Of a stretch of 64,000 bases of DNA, positions 1 through 11,783 are shown piece after piece. Numbering within the stretch: the stretch's first letter is position 1; the number at the start of each line of letters is the position of its first letter. The DNA comes from Capsicum annuum (lineage: Eukaryota > Streptophyta > Magnoliopsida > Solanales > Solanaceae), in the NCBI RefSeq assembly GCF_002878395.1, contig NW_025841092.1:55198-119197 (forward strand), given 5' to 3'. A program made the position numbers and the translations under genes. The notes beneath the pieces were generated by a model, which had not been told where the DNA came from, made no database searches, and saw only the letters and a list, made by a program, of their open reading frames with translations.

Positions 1-2350
1 ATCATACAAATTGCCCACATTCATCAAATATATGCCCCTCACAACATGAGAGTTACCCATAATCACTTACATAAAAGTATTTTATAATATGATGGGTATA
101 AGAATCAAGTTACGCTCACTTTCACAAGGAATTCACAAGTTACACACAATGAGCCATAGGATTTCCCTTAGTGTAGTGCTCCACTAATATCAGAATGATG
201 AACTTAGGATCAATTAGGTCTTTTTCGGGTTGTAATGTAGGCTAAGGGATGAGTATGAACTATTTTGGACTAGTGACTATCTTCCCTAAGAACTTTAATA
301 CACTACTTTTTAAAATTAAAACCAATCTTCAACAACCTAATTACACCATTTTGTCTACCCCATTATTTTGTTTTCACCACATCTTACTAAGCTTATTCAC
401 AATAATATTGTAGGAGTATTTTATGCACAACTCATTTAATTTGAACAAATTTTTATTCTTTTCATTACTCAACTCCCAACCACACATCACAATTCTCTTT
501 GAACACCAATAACTATCACTTTAGGGGCTTTAATGTCACCTTTTTATTCATTAATTTCATACTCCCAACTCAATTGATTTTTCATTAAAGCGCCTAGAAG
601 CTTTAGATCAAATTATGGTCTATCAAATAAGGGATTATGTTACACATGAGGATTTCAAAGAAAAAGCTAAAGGCTCAATCTGGCTTACTAGGATTATGCA
701 CAAAGGTAGGTTAAAAATAAGTTCTAAAACAAGGCTATCAAGGAAATACCTATATCATCTCCTAAACCCACACTCTTTATTTCACTTTGCACACACATTA
801 GGCAAGTTCTAGACATCACATGCAACAAGGAATATACAAATACCTCACACACACATGGTACATGCTCGATTCACATAGGATCATCAAAGACTCTCAAGCA
901 ACAATAATATGAATTCAAATTTGAAGCCACAAGTACAAGTGCCATAAACATGAGCCTAGTAGTCTCAAAAGTAGTAATTCCTATAATAAACATGCTTACA
1001 AAAACAAAATACTTGCACCATATAATCAATAATAGCACCAACAAGAACATATTATTTATTTTTAAAACAAAAGTTTTTAAAATGACCCTTAAAATGGGAA
1101 TTTCCCCACCCCACACTTAAAAATCAACTTTGTCCCCTAACTAAGCTTAGAAGTAAGAGATATAAATACTCCCTGAGGCCTCTAGGCCTAGCTAGTAGCA
1201 TCTTTATACATCACAGGGGATATGGGGACCCCACACTTAGTCTTCGCCATGCTCCTTAGCTAAGGTTTCTGGTACTTAGACTTCCCATCAACCTGTGACT
1301 CAACAAAAACAAAAACTATGTGAGGTAAAAACAAAAAAAACTAAAAATAAAACATACCTTAGCTTGGGTTGTCTCCCAAGAAGCGCCTAATTTAGTGTCA
1401 TGGCATAACCCATATCATCTTTTTCCTCCACCTTGAGGATATAACTTTCACTCCCAATTTGCTTCCATCTTTTTGCCTCTCCTATAGGGAGGTGGTATAA
1501 ATATTAAGGAATCAATTAGTATAATGTCAAAATTAATCCACTCTACCTTGAGGTGACGTTTTTTTTTAATGTTGCTTATCTAGTGTAAAATAAAGAATAT
1601 AGGATTCTTGTTTCTTATCTTCATACTCTCCCACTATTTTAGATGATTCCACAAATAAGACATCATCTGAACTTAATGTAGAAAAGTGCTTTGAATGAGG
1701 CCCAACCAATCCTATTTCAAACTTTACACAATTTATAACACCCTCAATCATATTCAGCTTCTCAATTACAGCCTCAAGAGAAAGATGACAGTTGAGTAGC
1801 TGCGATTGTTGTGTTTGTTCCATAGATTGACTAGCATCATATTTACATTTTTCCTTTCTTAGCATCTGTGGACATGGTGGTGGTGGTATCTCCTCAAGCT
1901 ATTCGTCAACTTTAGTTTTCGAGTACTTAGAGTTTCTTAAATTATCAGTATCTTTATCTACCACTGATTGGAGAGTTAACTCTACATCTACCTCCTTAGT
2001 TGTCTGTTGAGAATTACCTACAAACATGACTGAATCGAGATTGAAAGTACATATATCTGCAGAGTGATACATATTGCCTCAAACCATACACCAACTTGTG
2101 GTCTGCTGCACAGGTCAACAACAAGCAGGTCCCCTCTAAATTTTTGTTTCAAAATCTGAACAAAAAGCCTCATGATGGGGTCTTCCACAAAAATGACAAG
2201 AATCATTACCTCAAAAACCATCTATCCATGACTGACATATCAATAAGTTTGATAAGAACAGAAATAATAGATACTAAAAAGAAACAAAATCTAAACTTTT
2301 TACAACTCAATATTGCTAAACTAAAAATAAGATAGTTGCCAAATTACAAG
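1..2350 (-). mobile_element. Decayed internal region of an Athila/Tat-like LTR element (H)
   Basis: Read on the minus strand, this follows the primer site at 2351-2368. No gag or pol motif can be traced and the frames are short. Near 1360-1390 the minus strand carries a GCGCTTCTTGGGAGACAACC-type motif, which in plant Athila/Tat elements normally lies after pol. Its presence about 1 kb from the primer site suggests that most of gag-pol has been deleted or was never present (a non-autonomous form). An unrecognised 99-codon frame lies at 1566-1865. Assignment rests on the primer site and this motif; the rest is inference. Confidence 0.5.
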
Positions 2351-2368
2351 TCCCTGGCAATGGTACCA
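2351..2368 (-). other. Primer binding site of element H (Athila/Tat type)
   Basis: The minus strand reads TGGTACCATTGCCAGGGA, which differs at four positions from the TGGCGCCGTTGCCGGGGA primer site typical of Athila/Tat elements. All four differences fall in the three CpG dinucleotides of that consensus. It sits ten bases from the LTR end at 2378. Confidence 0.75.
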
Positions 2369-2377
2369 AAAACTTAT

Positions 2378-2741
2378 TGTCCCCAAGCGTACACACAGAT
2401 ATACATGGTCTATCAAGTAGTAAAGTAGCCTTCAAGAAAGCCGAGTATCAATCCCACAGGTACTTGTGTTAAACAACTACCCAAGTCTAGTTTAAAAACT
2501 TGAGAAAAGCAACCAATAAAGTTTTAGAATTGTAAACTAAAAGTAAACTAAACTAATGCGGAAAAGTAATGACTTAGGACAATCAATGGATAGAATCCTA
2601 GTCACGTCGTTGAACACTTATATGCTTGTTTGTATCATACTTAACACATTAAGCACCTGAATTATCCTCAAACTTGGCTAAATAAGCTTAAATAGTAACA
2701 CTAGATTGCATAAATACTCCTAACATCACTTAATATTTCTA
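2378..2741 (-). repeat. Partial 5' LTR of element H
   Basis: On the plus strand the LTR begins TGTCCCCAAGCG, the reverse complement of a terminal CA. The sequence has the Athila/Tat LTR-end style, including a 'dialled' stretch equivalent to CCTGTGGGATTGATACTCGG read on the minus strand. It stops near 2741, where sequence homologous to chromovirus gag begins, so the 5' part of the LTR is missing. The right edge is approximate. Confidence 0.6.
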
Positions 2742-2779
2742 CAGTTACACTAGTTGCTACTAGTCCTCTCCAGGGTGAG

Positions 2780-3753
2780 GTGATGAATGTAGAATCTGAT
2801 CAATTGATCCATACTATTACTCAGTTGGTTGCTGCTCAAGCTAAGCAGGATGCATCTGGTGTTTCATCTGCTAAGGCTACAAGGGTTGGCCAATTTATGA
2901 AGATGAATCCTCCTAATTTTATTGGTATAAATGTGGAGAAGGATCCACAGGATTTCTTGGATGAAATGGAGAAAATATTCTTGGAATGTAGGCCATAATT
3001 ATGGAAGGGGTAAATTTTACAGCTTATTATCTCAAGGATATTGCGTACCGGTGGTATGAGGAATGGGATAGGGATAAAGGTAATGTTGAGAAGTTGTCCT
3101 TATAGAAGACTTTCTCAAATACTTTTCTGGATCACTTATTTTCTCGGGAGCTGAGGGAAGCAAATGTAGAGGAATTTGTCAATCTGAGACAAAAAAATAT
3201 CAGTCAAGGTATATGCTTTAAAATTTCATCCACTATTAAGGTATTCTTCAAAGTTAGTTTCTGGTATGAGGGACAGGATGAGAAATTTTACTTCTAGACT
3301 ATCTCAGAAATTAATCCTTGAAAGCAAGATTGCGTTGCTGATCAAGGATATAGATTTATCTAGGTTGGTGGTTCATATGCAATAGGTGTAGGATGAAAAG
3401 AGGAAAAAGGTGAATTTTAAGGAAAGTCAAGGTATAAGGAGTAGGTTTTTTGAGCAGGGTGGTGCTCAGCAGCAAGATAGTTAAGATGGAACTAAATGGC
3501 AAAAGAAGAAGTGGGGGAGTTTTAGTTCCTTCTCTACAGCTAGTGTTCCTTACCTGAAGATTTTGGGTGATAGGCATAAGTAGGGTGGTGATAATTTCTG
3601 GGTATAGGGTACCCAATATTAGGTGAGTGAGGCACAATCAACTTTTTATGCCCTCTTTATTGATTTTATGGTCGTCTTTATTAGGGATTTTATGATGAAG
3701 GAAGAGACAAGTGTTTCAAATATGGTCAGCCAATACATATGCGTAGAAACTAT
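2780..3753 (+). pseudogene. gag remnant of E1
   Basis: Capsid-type sequence starts with LIHTITQLVAAQAKQD and continues with a KMNPPNFIG and DPQDFLDEMEKIF block typical of plant chromovirus gag. A stop follows at about codon 73, then the frame shifts and more stops occur. The nucleocapsid zinc knuckle at 3712-3753 reads C-Y-H-Y at the four ligand positions instead of C-C-H-C, so it should not bind zinc normally. The true gag start lies upstream and is missing. Confidence 0.75.
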
Positions 3754-3766
3754 TAGGTAGGTAAGG

Positions 3767-4320
3767 GTGCTTCGAGAGCAGTTAAAGCTCCAGTTGCTTC
3801 ATCCTTTACTTCTATACCTAGTGCGGCTGATTTGGTATTTGCTCCTATTTTTGGTACCGACGCTGGTCATAATAGGTCATATTCTCTTACAAAAGAAGTC
3901 TGGGGCATCATCTGATGTCTTGAATGCTACATTATATCTTTTTTCTCATGATGTGTATTTCTTTCTTGATTCGGGGTTCACTCTTTCTTATGTGACCTTA
4001 TTTATGGCTGTGTATTTTGCTTTTGATCCTAAGGTTATTTTGGATCTTTTTTCTATTTCTACCATGTTAGGAGACTTTGTGGTTACTATAGGGGGTGTGT
4101 GGTATCTGTTGGTAGTAAGCAGACTTTGGAGGATTTGTTTGAATTGGATATGGTGGATTTTAATTTTATTCTGGGGATGGATTGGTTACACTCTTGTTAT
4201 GCATCCTTAGATTGTTGGACCCATATGGTTATCTTTAGGTTCCCTGGTGAACCAGTTATAAAATGGGAGGTTGGTTCCCTAGCTTCTAAGAGGAGGTTTA
4301 TTTCTTATCTTAGAGCCTAG
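3767..4320 (+). pseudogene. Aspartic protease and linker remnant of E1
   Basis: The frame contains FFLDSGFTLSYVT around 3960-4000, matching the retroviral aspartic protease active site DSG context. A downstream frame at about 4138-4220 carries ELDMVDFNFILGMDWL, the conserved stretch between protease and RT in Ty3 elements. The two parts lie in different frames (overlap at 4099-4210), so a frameshift separates them. It would have cleaved the Gag-Pol polyprotein. Confidence 0.7.
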
Positions 4321-4350
4321 AGATTAATCTCTAATGGGTGTCTTTATCAT

Positions 4351-5868
4351 TTGTTCTGGGTTAAATATTCTAACTCGAAGGGTCCTTCTCTGTATTCAGT
4401 TCCAGAGGTGAATGTATTTCCTGAGGTCTTTCTGGATAATCTTCCTTTCATTCCTCCAGATAAGGAGATTGAGTTTGGTATTGATTTGGTTTTGGACACT
4501 CGTCTAATATCTATTCCTCTATATAGAATGGCTCTGATTGAGTTGAAAAACTCAATGAGTAACCTAAGAAACTTCTAGATAAGGGGTTTATTCATCTTAG
4601 TGTATCTCCATGGGGTGCACCGGTATTATTTGCGTCTAAGATGGATGGTTCCCTTTGGATGTGCATTGACTATTAGCAATTAAATAAGGTAATTGTTAAG
4701 AACAAGTATCCACTTCCAAGGATAGATGACTTATTTGACCAGTTTCAAGGTGCCTAGTTCTTTTTTAAGATAGATCTTTGGTCTGGGTATCATCAGCTTA
4801 AGATTAGGGAGGAGGATGTCCCTAAGACTACTTTTTATACTTGGTATGGGCATTTTGAGTTCTTAGTTATGTCATTTGATTTAACTAATGCCCCAGTGGC
4901 ATTTATGGATTTGATGAATAGGGTTTTCAGAATTTTTTTGGATCATTTTGTCATTATGTTCATTGATGACATTTTAGTTTATTCTAAGAGTGAGGTAGAA
5001 TATGCTAATCACCTTTGTGTGGTGTTGCAGACCTTGAAAGAGCAGTATTTTTATGCCAAGTTCTCCAAGTGTGAGTTTTAGTTGTATGCTATAACTTTCT
5101 TGGTCCATATTATTTCTAGCGAGGGGATCATGATAGATCCATAATAGGTGGTTGTGGTTAAAAGATGACCTAGACCCAAGACTCCAACTGATATTCAGAG
5201 CTTCTTGAGTTTGGCTGGGTACTATAGGTAGTTTGTGGAAAGTTTCTCTATGATAGCTTCCCCATTGACTAAGTTGACTAAGACTAAGGTAAAGTTTTCT
5301 TAGTCAGATGTGTGTGAAGGAAGTTTCTAGAAGCGTAAGCATAATCTAACTTTGGCCTTAGTTTTGACATTAGTTGAAGGTAATAAGGGGTTTATGATTT
5401 ATTATGATGCATCCCAGGTGGGACTTGGTTGAGTTTTGATGCATTATGGAAAGGTTATAGCCTATGCTTCCAGACAATTGAAGGTGCATAAGAAGAATTA
5501 TCCTACTCATGATTTACATCTTTTAGCGGTTGTTTTTGCTTTGAAAATCTGGAGGCATTATTTGTATGTAGTGCATGTGGACATCTTTTCTAATCATAGG
5601 AGTACAATATGTGTTCACTCAGAAGGAGATAAATATCCAGCAAAGAAGATGATTGGAGTTTCTGAAGGACTATGATATGAGTCTTCACAATCACCCAGGT
5701 AAAGCTAATGTGGTTGCTGATACTCTTTGCAAGTTGTCCATAGGGAGTTTAGCTCATATGGATTGGGAGAAGCAGGATTTGGTGAAGGATATTCACCACT
5801 TAACTAATCTTGGAGTTTTTCTCTTGGACTCCAATGATGACGGTGTGATGGCACAGGAATTGGTTTGA
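4351..5868 (+). pseudogene. Reverse transcriptase-RNase H remnant of E1
   Basis: RT begins with a VFPEVFLDNLPF leader and continues with the SPWGAPVLF block near 4600 and the active-site [10 protein letters not shown] at 4959-4988 (FIDD at 4959-4970), which is intact. RNase H follows at 5390-5640 ([21 protein letters not shown]), then the HPGKANVVADTL tether at 5690-5730. Several stops interrupt it, including one in the GAxxF block near 4757 and one after the KFSKCEF segment at 5080. Catalytic motifs survive but no continuous frame does. Confidence 0.85.
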
Positions 5869-5884
5869 TTCTCTCTTAGTGTAG

Positions 5885-7110
5885 AGATTAAGGAAAAACA
5901 AGTGCTGGGTCTGTCTTAATAAAAATCAAGAGTGATGTTGATGTACAAAAGGAAATGGTCTTTGATATCAGTGGTGCTGGTACTTTATAATACCAAGGGA
6001 GGTTGTGTGTTCCTGATATCGATAGTTTGTGATAGAGTGTTTTGGCTAAGGCGCATGAATTGCTCTATGTTATTCATCCCAGTTCAAAAAAAATGTATCA
6101 TGATTTTAAAGAGATGTATTGGTGGAGTGTATGAAATGGGACATGGCTAATTTTATGGCCAAATGATTAGTGTACCAATAAGTTAAATTTGAGCACATGA
6201 GGCCTGGTGGGTTAAATCAGGAGATTGATTTGCTGGAATGGAAATGAGAGGTAATCAATATAAATTTTTTTACTAGTCTTTCTCTCTCTTTAAATTAATT
6301 TGATTCAATTTAGGTCATCGTGGGTAAGATGACCAAGTTCGCTGACTTCTTCCTAGCGTGGACTAACTTTTCGGCTGAGGACTATAAGATGATGTATATT
6401 TATGAGATTTTAAAGCTGCATGGGGTACCTCTATTAATTAGTTTTGATTAGGGTACATAGTTTTTATCTTACTTATGGCTGTCTTTTTAGAAAGGATTGG
6501 GGACTTAGGTCAGCCCGAGTACTGCTTTTCATCCCTAGATACATGGGCAAGCAGAAAGGACTATTCAAATATTGGAGGATATGTTTTAGGCATGCGCGAT
6601 TGATTATGGTGGTATCTGGGTTGAGAATCTACCTTTGGTAGAGTTTTCTTACAACAATAGCTATCATTCTAGTATTGGTATGGCCCCTTTTAAGGAATCA
6701 TATGGTAGGAGGTGTAGATATCTAATTGGTTGGTTTGAGCTTGGTGAGGCAGATGTGTTCGATATGGATTTAGTTTATCAGTCTGTGGAAAAGGTAAAGG
6801 TGATTTGAGTTGGGCTTAAGGTTGCCCAAAGTTGCCAAAAATCCTATGTGGATGTAAGGCATAGATACTTAGAGTTTGAGGTTAGGGATATGGTATTCCT
6901 AAAGGTATCTCCCATAAAGGGAGTAATGCGGTTTGGTAAGAAGGGAAAGCTCAGTCCCTGATTTATTGGTCCTTATGCGATTTACAGAGGGTTGGTAATG
7001 TGGCTTATGAACTTTAGTTGCCTCCTATTTTGGGCTCCATTCATTCGATATTTCATGTCTCTAGATGGAGTAAGTGCATTGGAGATACTTCTTTGGTTTT
7101 TCCTTTGATA
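5885..7110 (+). pseudogene. Integrase remnant of E1, chromodomain lost
   Basis: Traceable pieces are the KMYHDFKEMYWW zinc-domain segment near 6090-6120, a core with the first catalytic Asp replaced by Asn (context NINFFTS near 6256), the second Asp kept but followed by a stop near 6445, and the third (GQAERTIQ near 6545) kept. The C-terminal VSPIKGVMRFGKKGKLSP and GPYAI motif follow at 6900-6990. The chromodomain seen in sibling A is absent; homology stops near 7110 and LTR sequence starts about 40 bp later. Confidence 0.8.
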
Positions 7111-7149
7111 ATGTAAATGAATTATGCTTATTTTTACCCTTTGTTGTCC

Positions 7150-8763
7150 ATCATTCTAATTTCTGGAAAGGATTCAACTAAGAAGTACCAGTCGTATATT
7201 GGGGTACGATTTAAATGGGTTGGTCGTATGCTGACAAGTATTGGTTGGTGGGTTGGATTAGTTACTGGAATGGATATGACTTGGTGGATACTAGTCGTAT
7301 TGGTGGATATGGGTCATTTGGTTTGGAGTTTTTTTACTTAATTTTAAGCTTGGTAGCTTGACTTGGATCTGAGTACGAGTGGCTCACTATGATCCGTAAG
7401 CTAGGGTATGCATTGTACCCTAGACTCGTATGGTGGATAATGTTCAATCCTCTTTGATTTTATTCTGCTAGAGGTATGAGTCAAAGGTATGAGTAGTATG
7501 CTTTTTATACGACTTGGTTGGGGTAAGTCGTACCTTGGGTAGTATTGTCCAAGGAGGGGCATAGGGTACAAGTGGTGGGTACCACTCGTATTGGAGAGTA
7601 CGACTGGTATGGTTAGTCATACCCCCTGATGAAAATTTTATGCAGTTTAAGTGAGGGTAATGTAGATATTTCCCCACATAACCTATTAAGGCCCCATGAA
7701 TTTTAAAATGCTTGGGAGGTTATTTTCCCTATTATTCTATTCATTAACACTTAGGAAACACTCGCTAATCCTCTCTAAGGGTTTTGTGTAATGGAAGGCT
7801 AGGGTTTCACTAAGGCGATCAAATTGGGGTTTGTGTTAGTGATTTCTCCCCATCATCTACTTAATTTAAGGTATGTACTCCTTTACTCATTGTTAGTTCC
7901 AACTAAAGGCATATTATGTAAATTTTTTTCAAGGCATAATTGTTATATGCTTTTGGGTTTGCAAATATATATTGGGGGTTTTTGTTAGAATGGCTTGGTT
8001 ATGGTTTTCCTATGCTTTAATTATGTATTTACACATTTTAATGGTGGTTTGGATACTTGGTTGCATGAGAATGGTTAATTGGTATTTGATTTTATTTTTG
8101 GAAACACTATGCCCCCAATATGTTTGATAAAATGCATATGAGAATGCTTTTACTATATTGTTGGACTTTTAATGGAACTATTACATGGTATGGTTTGGTA
8201 ATAGAACCCTAAATGGTAAAAATTGTTTGGAATGGTTAAATGAAATGGTTTCGTGGTCATGGTTATGGTTAATTGAACTGCTTGTGAGGTACGATGGAAT
8301 CCCCCGAGTAAACATGTTAATGAATACCTTATGGGGTACATGGGACTCCCCCAAGCAAACATAATAATGGAACACTTGTGGGGTATATGGGATTTCCCCA
8401 AGTTAACTTGGCTAATTGGTACACGAAAATCCCTTAACGTCTTACGGTTTGGCTAAGGATAATACTTGCAAGTTATAGTTAGTATGACAAAAAATTGGTT
8501 ATTAATTGGATTTTGATTATGGTTTAGTTTGGTTATGGTTATTAGTTAGATTTGGGATAGTTGGGCTCGTTTGAGTCTGTCTCGATCACAGACCTATCCC
8601 ATAGTCTAGATTAGTGCAATTATATGCTATCTTGTTAGATGTTTGGAATTCAGTCAACTCAGGGTATATGCTGGATAGTTGGGATAGATATCAGGGGTGG
8701 TCTCCGATCCTAGTTGGACTTAAGATACCCATTATGACATGGCCCTTGGTTGGGTCGGGTCAG
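7150..8763 (+). repeat. LTR1, shared LTR between E1 and E2
   Basis: This matches the reverse complement of A's LTRs, including the TACGACT-rich block (7190-7625), a telo-box TAGGGTTT at 7800-7807 and the terminal GGTTGGGTCGGGTCA. It is about 1.6 kb against 2.5 kb in A, lacking roughly 0.8 kb in its second half. The start lacks the TGAAACACC end. It serves at once as 3' LTR of E1 and 5' LTR of E2, but no primer site follows it. Confidence 0.8.
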
Positions 8764-9680
8764 CGTGGTGCTTTTGTTACTCAGTCTTCTGAGGCTACAA
8801 GGGTTGTCTACTTTGTGAGGTTGAACCTCCTGTGTTCACTTGTTTTAAGGTTGAGTAGGATCCTCAAGCTTTTGTGGATGAAATGGAAAAGATCTTTCGT
8901 GTTATGCACGTTACCAATATGGAGGGTATGGAATTTACTGCCTACTAATTAAAAGATTTAGCATATCAGTGGTATTAGAAATGGGAGCAGACTAGGGCTG
9001 ATGATGCTGTGTCAACTTTGTGGGATGATTTATCTAGTACTTTTCTGGACCACCTCTTTCCTCAAGAATTGAGAGAAGTAAAAGTGAAAAAATTAGTTAA
9101 TTTGAAGCAGGGTAAGATGTCAGTCAAGGAATATGCCTTGAAGTTTCACCCTTTATTGCGATATACTCTAGAGTTGGTTTCTAGCATGAGTGTTAGAATG
9201 AGGAAGTTCGCTTTCGGGTTGTCCCAAGACTTGATTCTAGAGAGTAAGGTTGCCTTGTTGAGCCAGGACATGGATATTTCTAGGTTGGTTGTATACATAC
9301 AGTAGGTAGAGAAAGAAAAGAAGAAGCAAGTTGAGATAGTAGAGAGGCAGAGCAAGAAGTTAAGATTTTCTAAGCATGGTGGTGGTCAATAGCAAAGTGG
9401 CAGGGATGGTGGGAAGTGGCCCAAGAATAAGTGAGGAAATTCTGGGTCTTACTCGATGGCTAGTACTCCCTACCCAAATTCGTCGGGTGATCGACATTTT
9501 CAGAGTGGCGACAACTAGAGCGCAAGGATGCCTAATCTCAGGCTAGTGGGGCCTAGCCAGCTCTATTATACCCTTCATGTAGATTATATGGTCGTTTACA
9601 TTGGGGTTACTTTGATGAGGAAAAGGATAAGTGCTTCAACTGCGGTCAGCTAGGGCACATGATTAGGAATTATCCTATTG
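8764..9680 (+). pseudogene. gag remnant of E2
   Basis: Starts inside gag with SSEATRVVYFVRLN and DPQAFVDEMEKIFRVMH, then stops and frame changes, and a clean 98-codon stretch at 9009-9305 (FLDHLFPQELREVK, KMSVKEYALKFH). The zinc knuckle at 9632-9673 has ligands C-C-H-Y; only the last Cys is lost, by TGY to TAY. No start codon of its own exists because the N-terminus is deleted. Confidence 0.75.
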
Positions 9681-9689
9681 GTAAGGTTG

Positions 9690-10170
9690 CTTCTGGGGAA
9701 AACAAGGTTCCTATTGCCCTTTTTTCAACTTTGGCACCAAAGGTACACTATCTAGTTTTCGCACTGATCAAAACTGACTCTATGCTCTCACTACTCATTA
9801 GGAGTTTGAGGCATCGCCTGATGTCATTAATGGTATCTTGAAACTCATTTCCAATGTGTACTATTTACTTGATCTGAGTCTACTCTCTTTTATGTGACCC
9901 CATTTATGGTTGTGTATTTTGGTTTTGGTCTCGAGTATATTTTAGACCCCTTTTCAGTTTCTACCCCAGTAGGTGACTCCGTGATTGCTGGAAGAGTCTA
10001 TAGTGGGTGTCTTGTATCTATTGGTAGTAAATAAACTATGGTGGATCTGTTTGAATAAGATGTGGTGTATTTTGATGTCATTTTGGGAATGGATTGGTTG
10101 CATTCATGCTATGTGTCTCTAAACTGTTGGACCCATAAGATTGTCTTTAAATTCCTTAATGAGTTGATTA
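9690..10170 (+). pseudogene. Protease and linker remnant of E2
   Basis: The protease active-site region reads YYLLDLSLLSF near 9862-9895, where sibling copies have DSG; the Asp remains but Ser-Gly is changed. The conserved FDVILGMDWLHSCY linker follows at 10068-10110 in another frame. Function as a protease is not expected. Confidence 0.65.
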
Positions 10171-11783
10171 TTAAGTGGGAGGGTGGTTCCTTTGCTCCTA
10201 AGAGGAGGTTCATATCATATCTTAGAGCTCTGAGATTAATCTCTAAGGGGTATATCTATCATCTGGTATGGGTTAAAGATTCTAACTCGGAGGGTCCTTC
10301 TTTGCATTTTGTCCTGGTGGTGAATGAATTTTCTAACGTCTTTTCTTATGACCTTCCTAGTGTTCTTCCTGATAGGGAGATTAAGTTTGGGATTGATTTT
10401 GTTTCGGACACTAATCAAATTTCTATTCCCCCTATAGGATAACTTCAGTTGAGTTGAAGGAGCTTAAGGAGCAACTCAAGGATCTTTATGACAAGGGTTT
10501 CATCTATCCTAGTGTGTCCCCATGGGGTGCACTAGTTTTATTTGTGCGTAAGAAAGATGGTTCCCTTTGGATGTGTATTGATTACCGACAGTTGAATAAG
10601 GTGACAATAAAGAATAAGTACCTTCTTCCAAGGATATATGATTTATTTGATTAACTTAAGGGTGCTAAGTTTTTCTCTATGATTGATCTTCGATCCGAGT
10701 ATTATTAGTTAAAGATTAGAGAGGTGGATATCCCTAAGATTACTTTTTGGAGCTAGTATGGGCATTTTGAGTTTTTGGCTATGTCTTTTGGGTTAACTAA
10801 TGCCCCAACAAAATTCATGGATTTAATGAATAGGGTCTTCCACCAGTTTCTGGATCTATTCGTTATTGTGTTCATAGATGATATTCTAGTGTACTCGAAG
10901 AGTGAGGTGGATCATGCCAATCACCTTCGTATAGTGTTGCAGACCCTGAAGGAGCAGAAGTTGTATGCCAAATTCTTGAAATATGAGTTCTGGTTGAACG
11001 CTGTTACTTTTTTAGGCCATGTCATTTCTAGTAAAGGGATCATGAGGTATCCACAAAAAGTTTTCATGGTTAAAAAGTGGCCTAGACCCACTATTCTAAT
11101 CGATATTTGGATCTTCTTGGATTTAGCTGGTTACTATATGAGGTTTGTGAAGAGTTCTTTTCTATAGATCACCCGTTGACTAAGTTAACTCTGAAAAAGG
11201 TAAAGTTCTTGTGGTCTGATGCGTGTGAGGGTAGTTTTGAGAAGCTGAAGGATAAGTTAACTTTAGCTCAAATTTTAATTTTGGAAAAAGGCACGGATGG
11301 ATTTGTGGGTCTACTATGATGTATCCCGTGTGGGGGCATGGATGCATTTTAATGCAGTATGGAAAGGTGATAGTTTATGCCTTTAGGCAGTTAAAGGTGC
11401 ATGAGAGAAATTATCCGGCTCATGATTTAGAGTTGTTAGCTGTGGTGTTTGCATTGAAAATCTAGTGTCGCTATTTGTATGGAGTGCATGCGGACATCTT
11501 TTCTGATCATAAAAGCATGCAATATATGTTTACGTAGAAAGAGCTTAACCTCATGCAAAGGAGATGGCTTGAGCTGCTCAAGGATTATGACATGAGTCTT
11601 CACTACCATCCAGGTAAAGCTAATATTGTTGCTAATGCTCTTAGCAGGTTATCCATGGGTAGTTTGGCTCATGTGGATGAGGAGAAACAGGAGTTGGTGA
11701 AGGATATTTACTATTTGGCTAACCTTGGTGTTCGCCTAAAATGGTGGCATATTTGTACAAAATATGGCACGATCATCTCTTAA
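10171..11783 (+). pseudogene. Reverse transcriptase-RNase H remnant of E2
   Basis: RT contains [16 protein letters not shown] and CIDYRQLNK (10510-10600), then a TAA at 10652-10654 where siblings have Gln, and the active site [10 protein letters not shown] intact at 10871-10900 inside a clean 130-codon stretch (10775-11167). RNase H is recognisable at 11320-11520, with a TAG at 11463-11465 replacing Trp of the IWRHYL block. The tether HPGKANIVANALSRLSMGSL lies at 11609-11668. Confidence 0.85.

Larger units (their letters stand above)
2742..8763 (+). mobile_element. Ty3/gypsy chromovirus copy E1 (Tekay/Del-like), 5' truncated
   Basis: Domain order is gag, protease, RT, RNase H, integrase and then LTR1, which is the Ty3/gypsy order. 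There is no 5' LTR and no primer site: homology with sibling A starts inside gag near 2742, directly against the H LTR. The 3' end is also damaged, because the chromodomain and polypurine tract are absent and LTR homology starts near 7150. Same family as E2 and A, judged by gag, integrase and LTR similarity. Confidence 0.85.
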
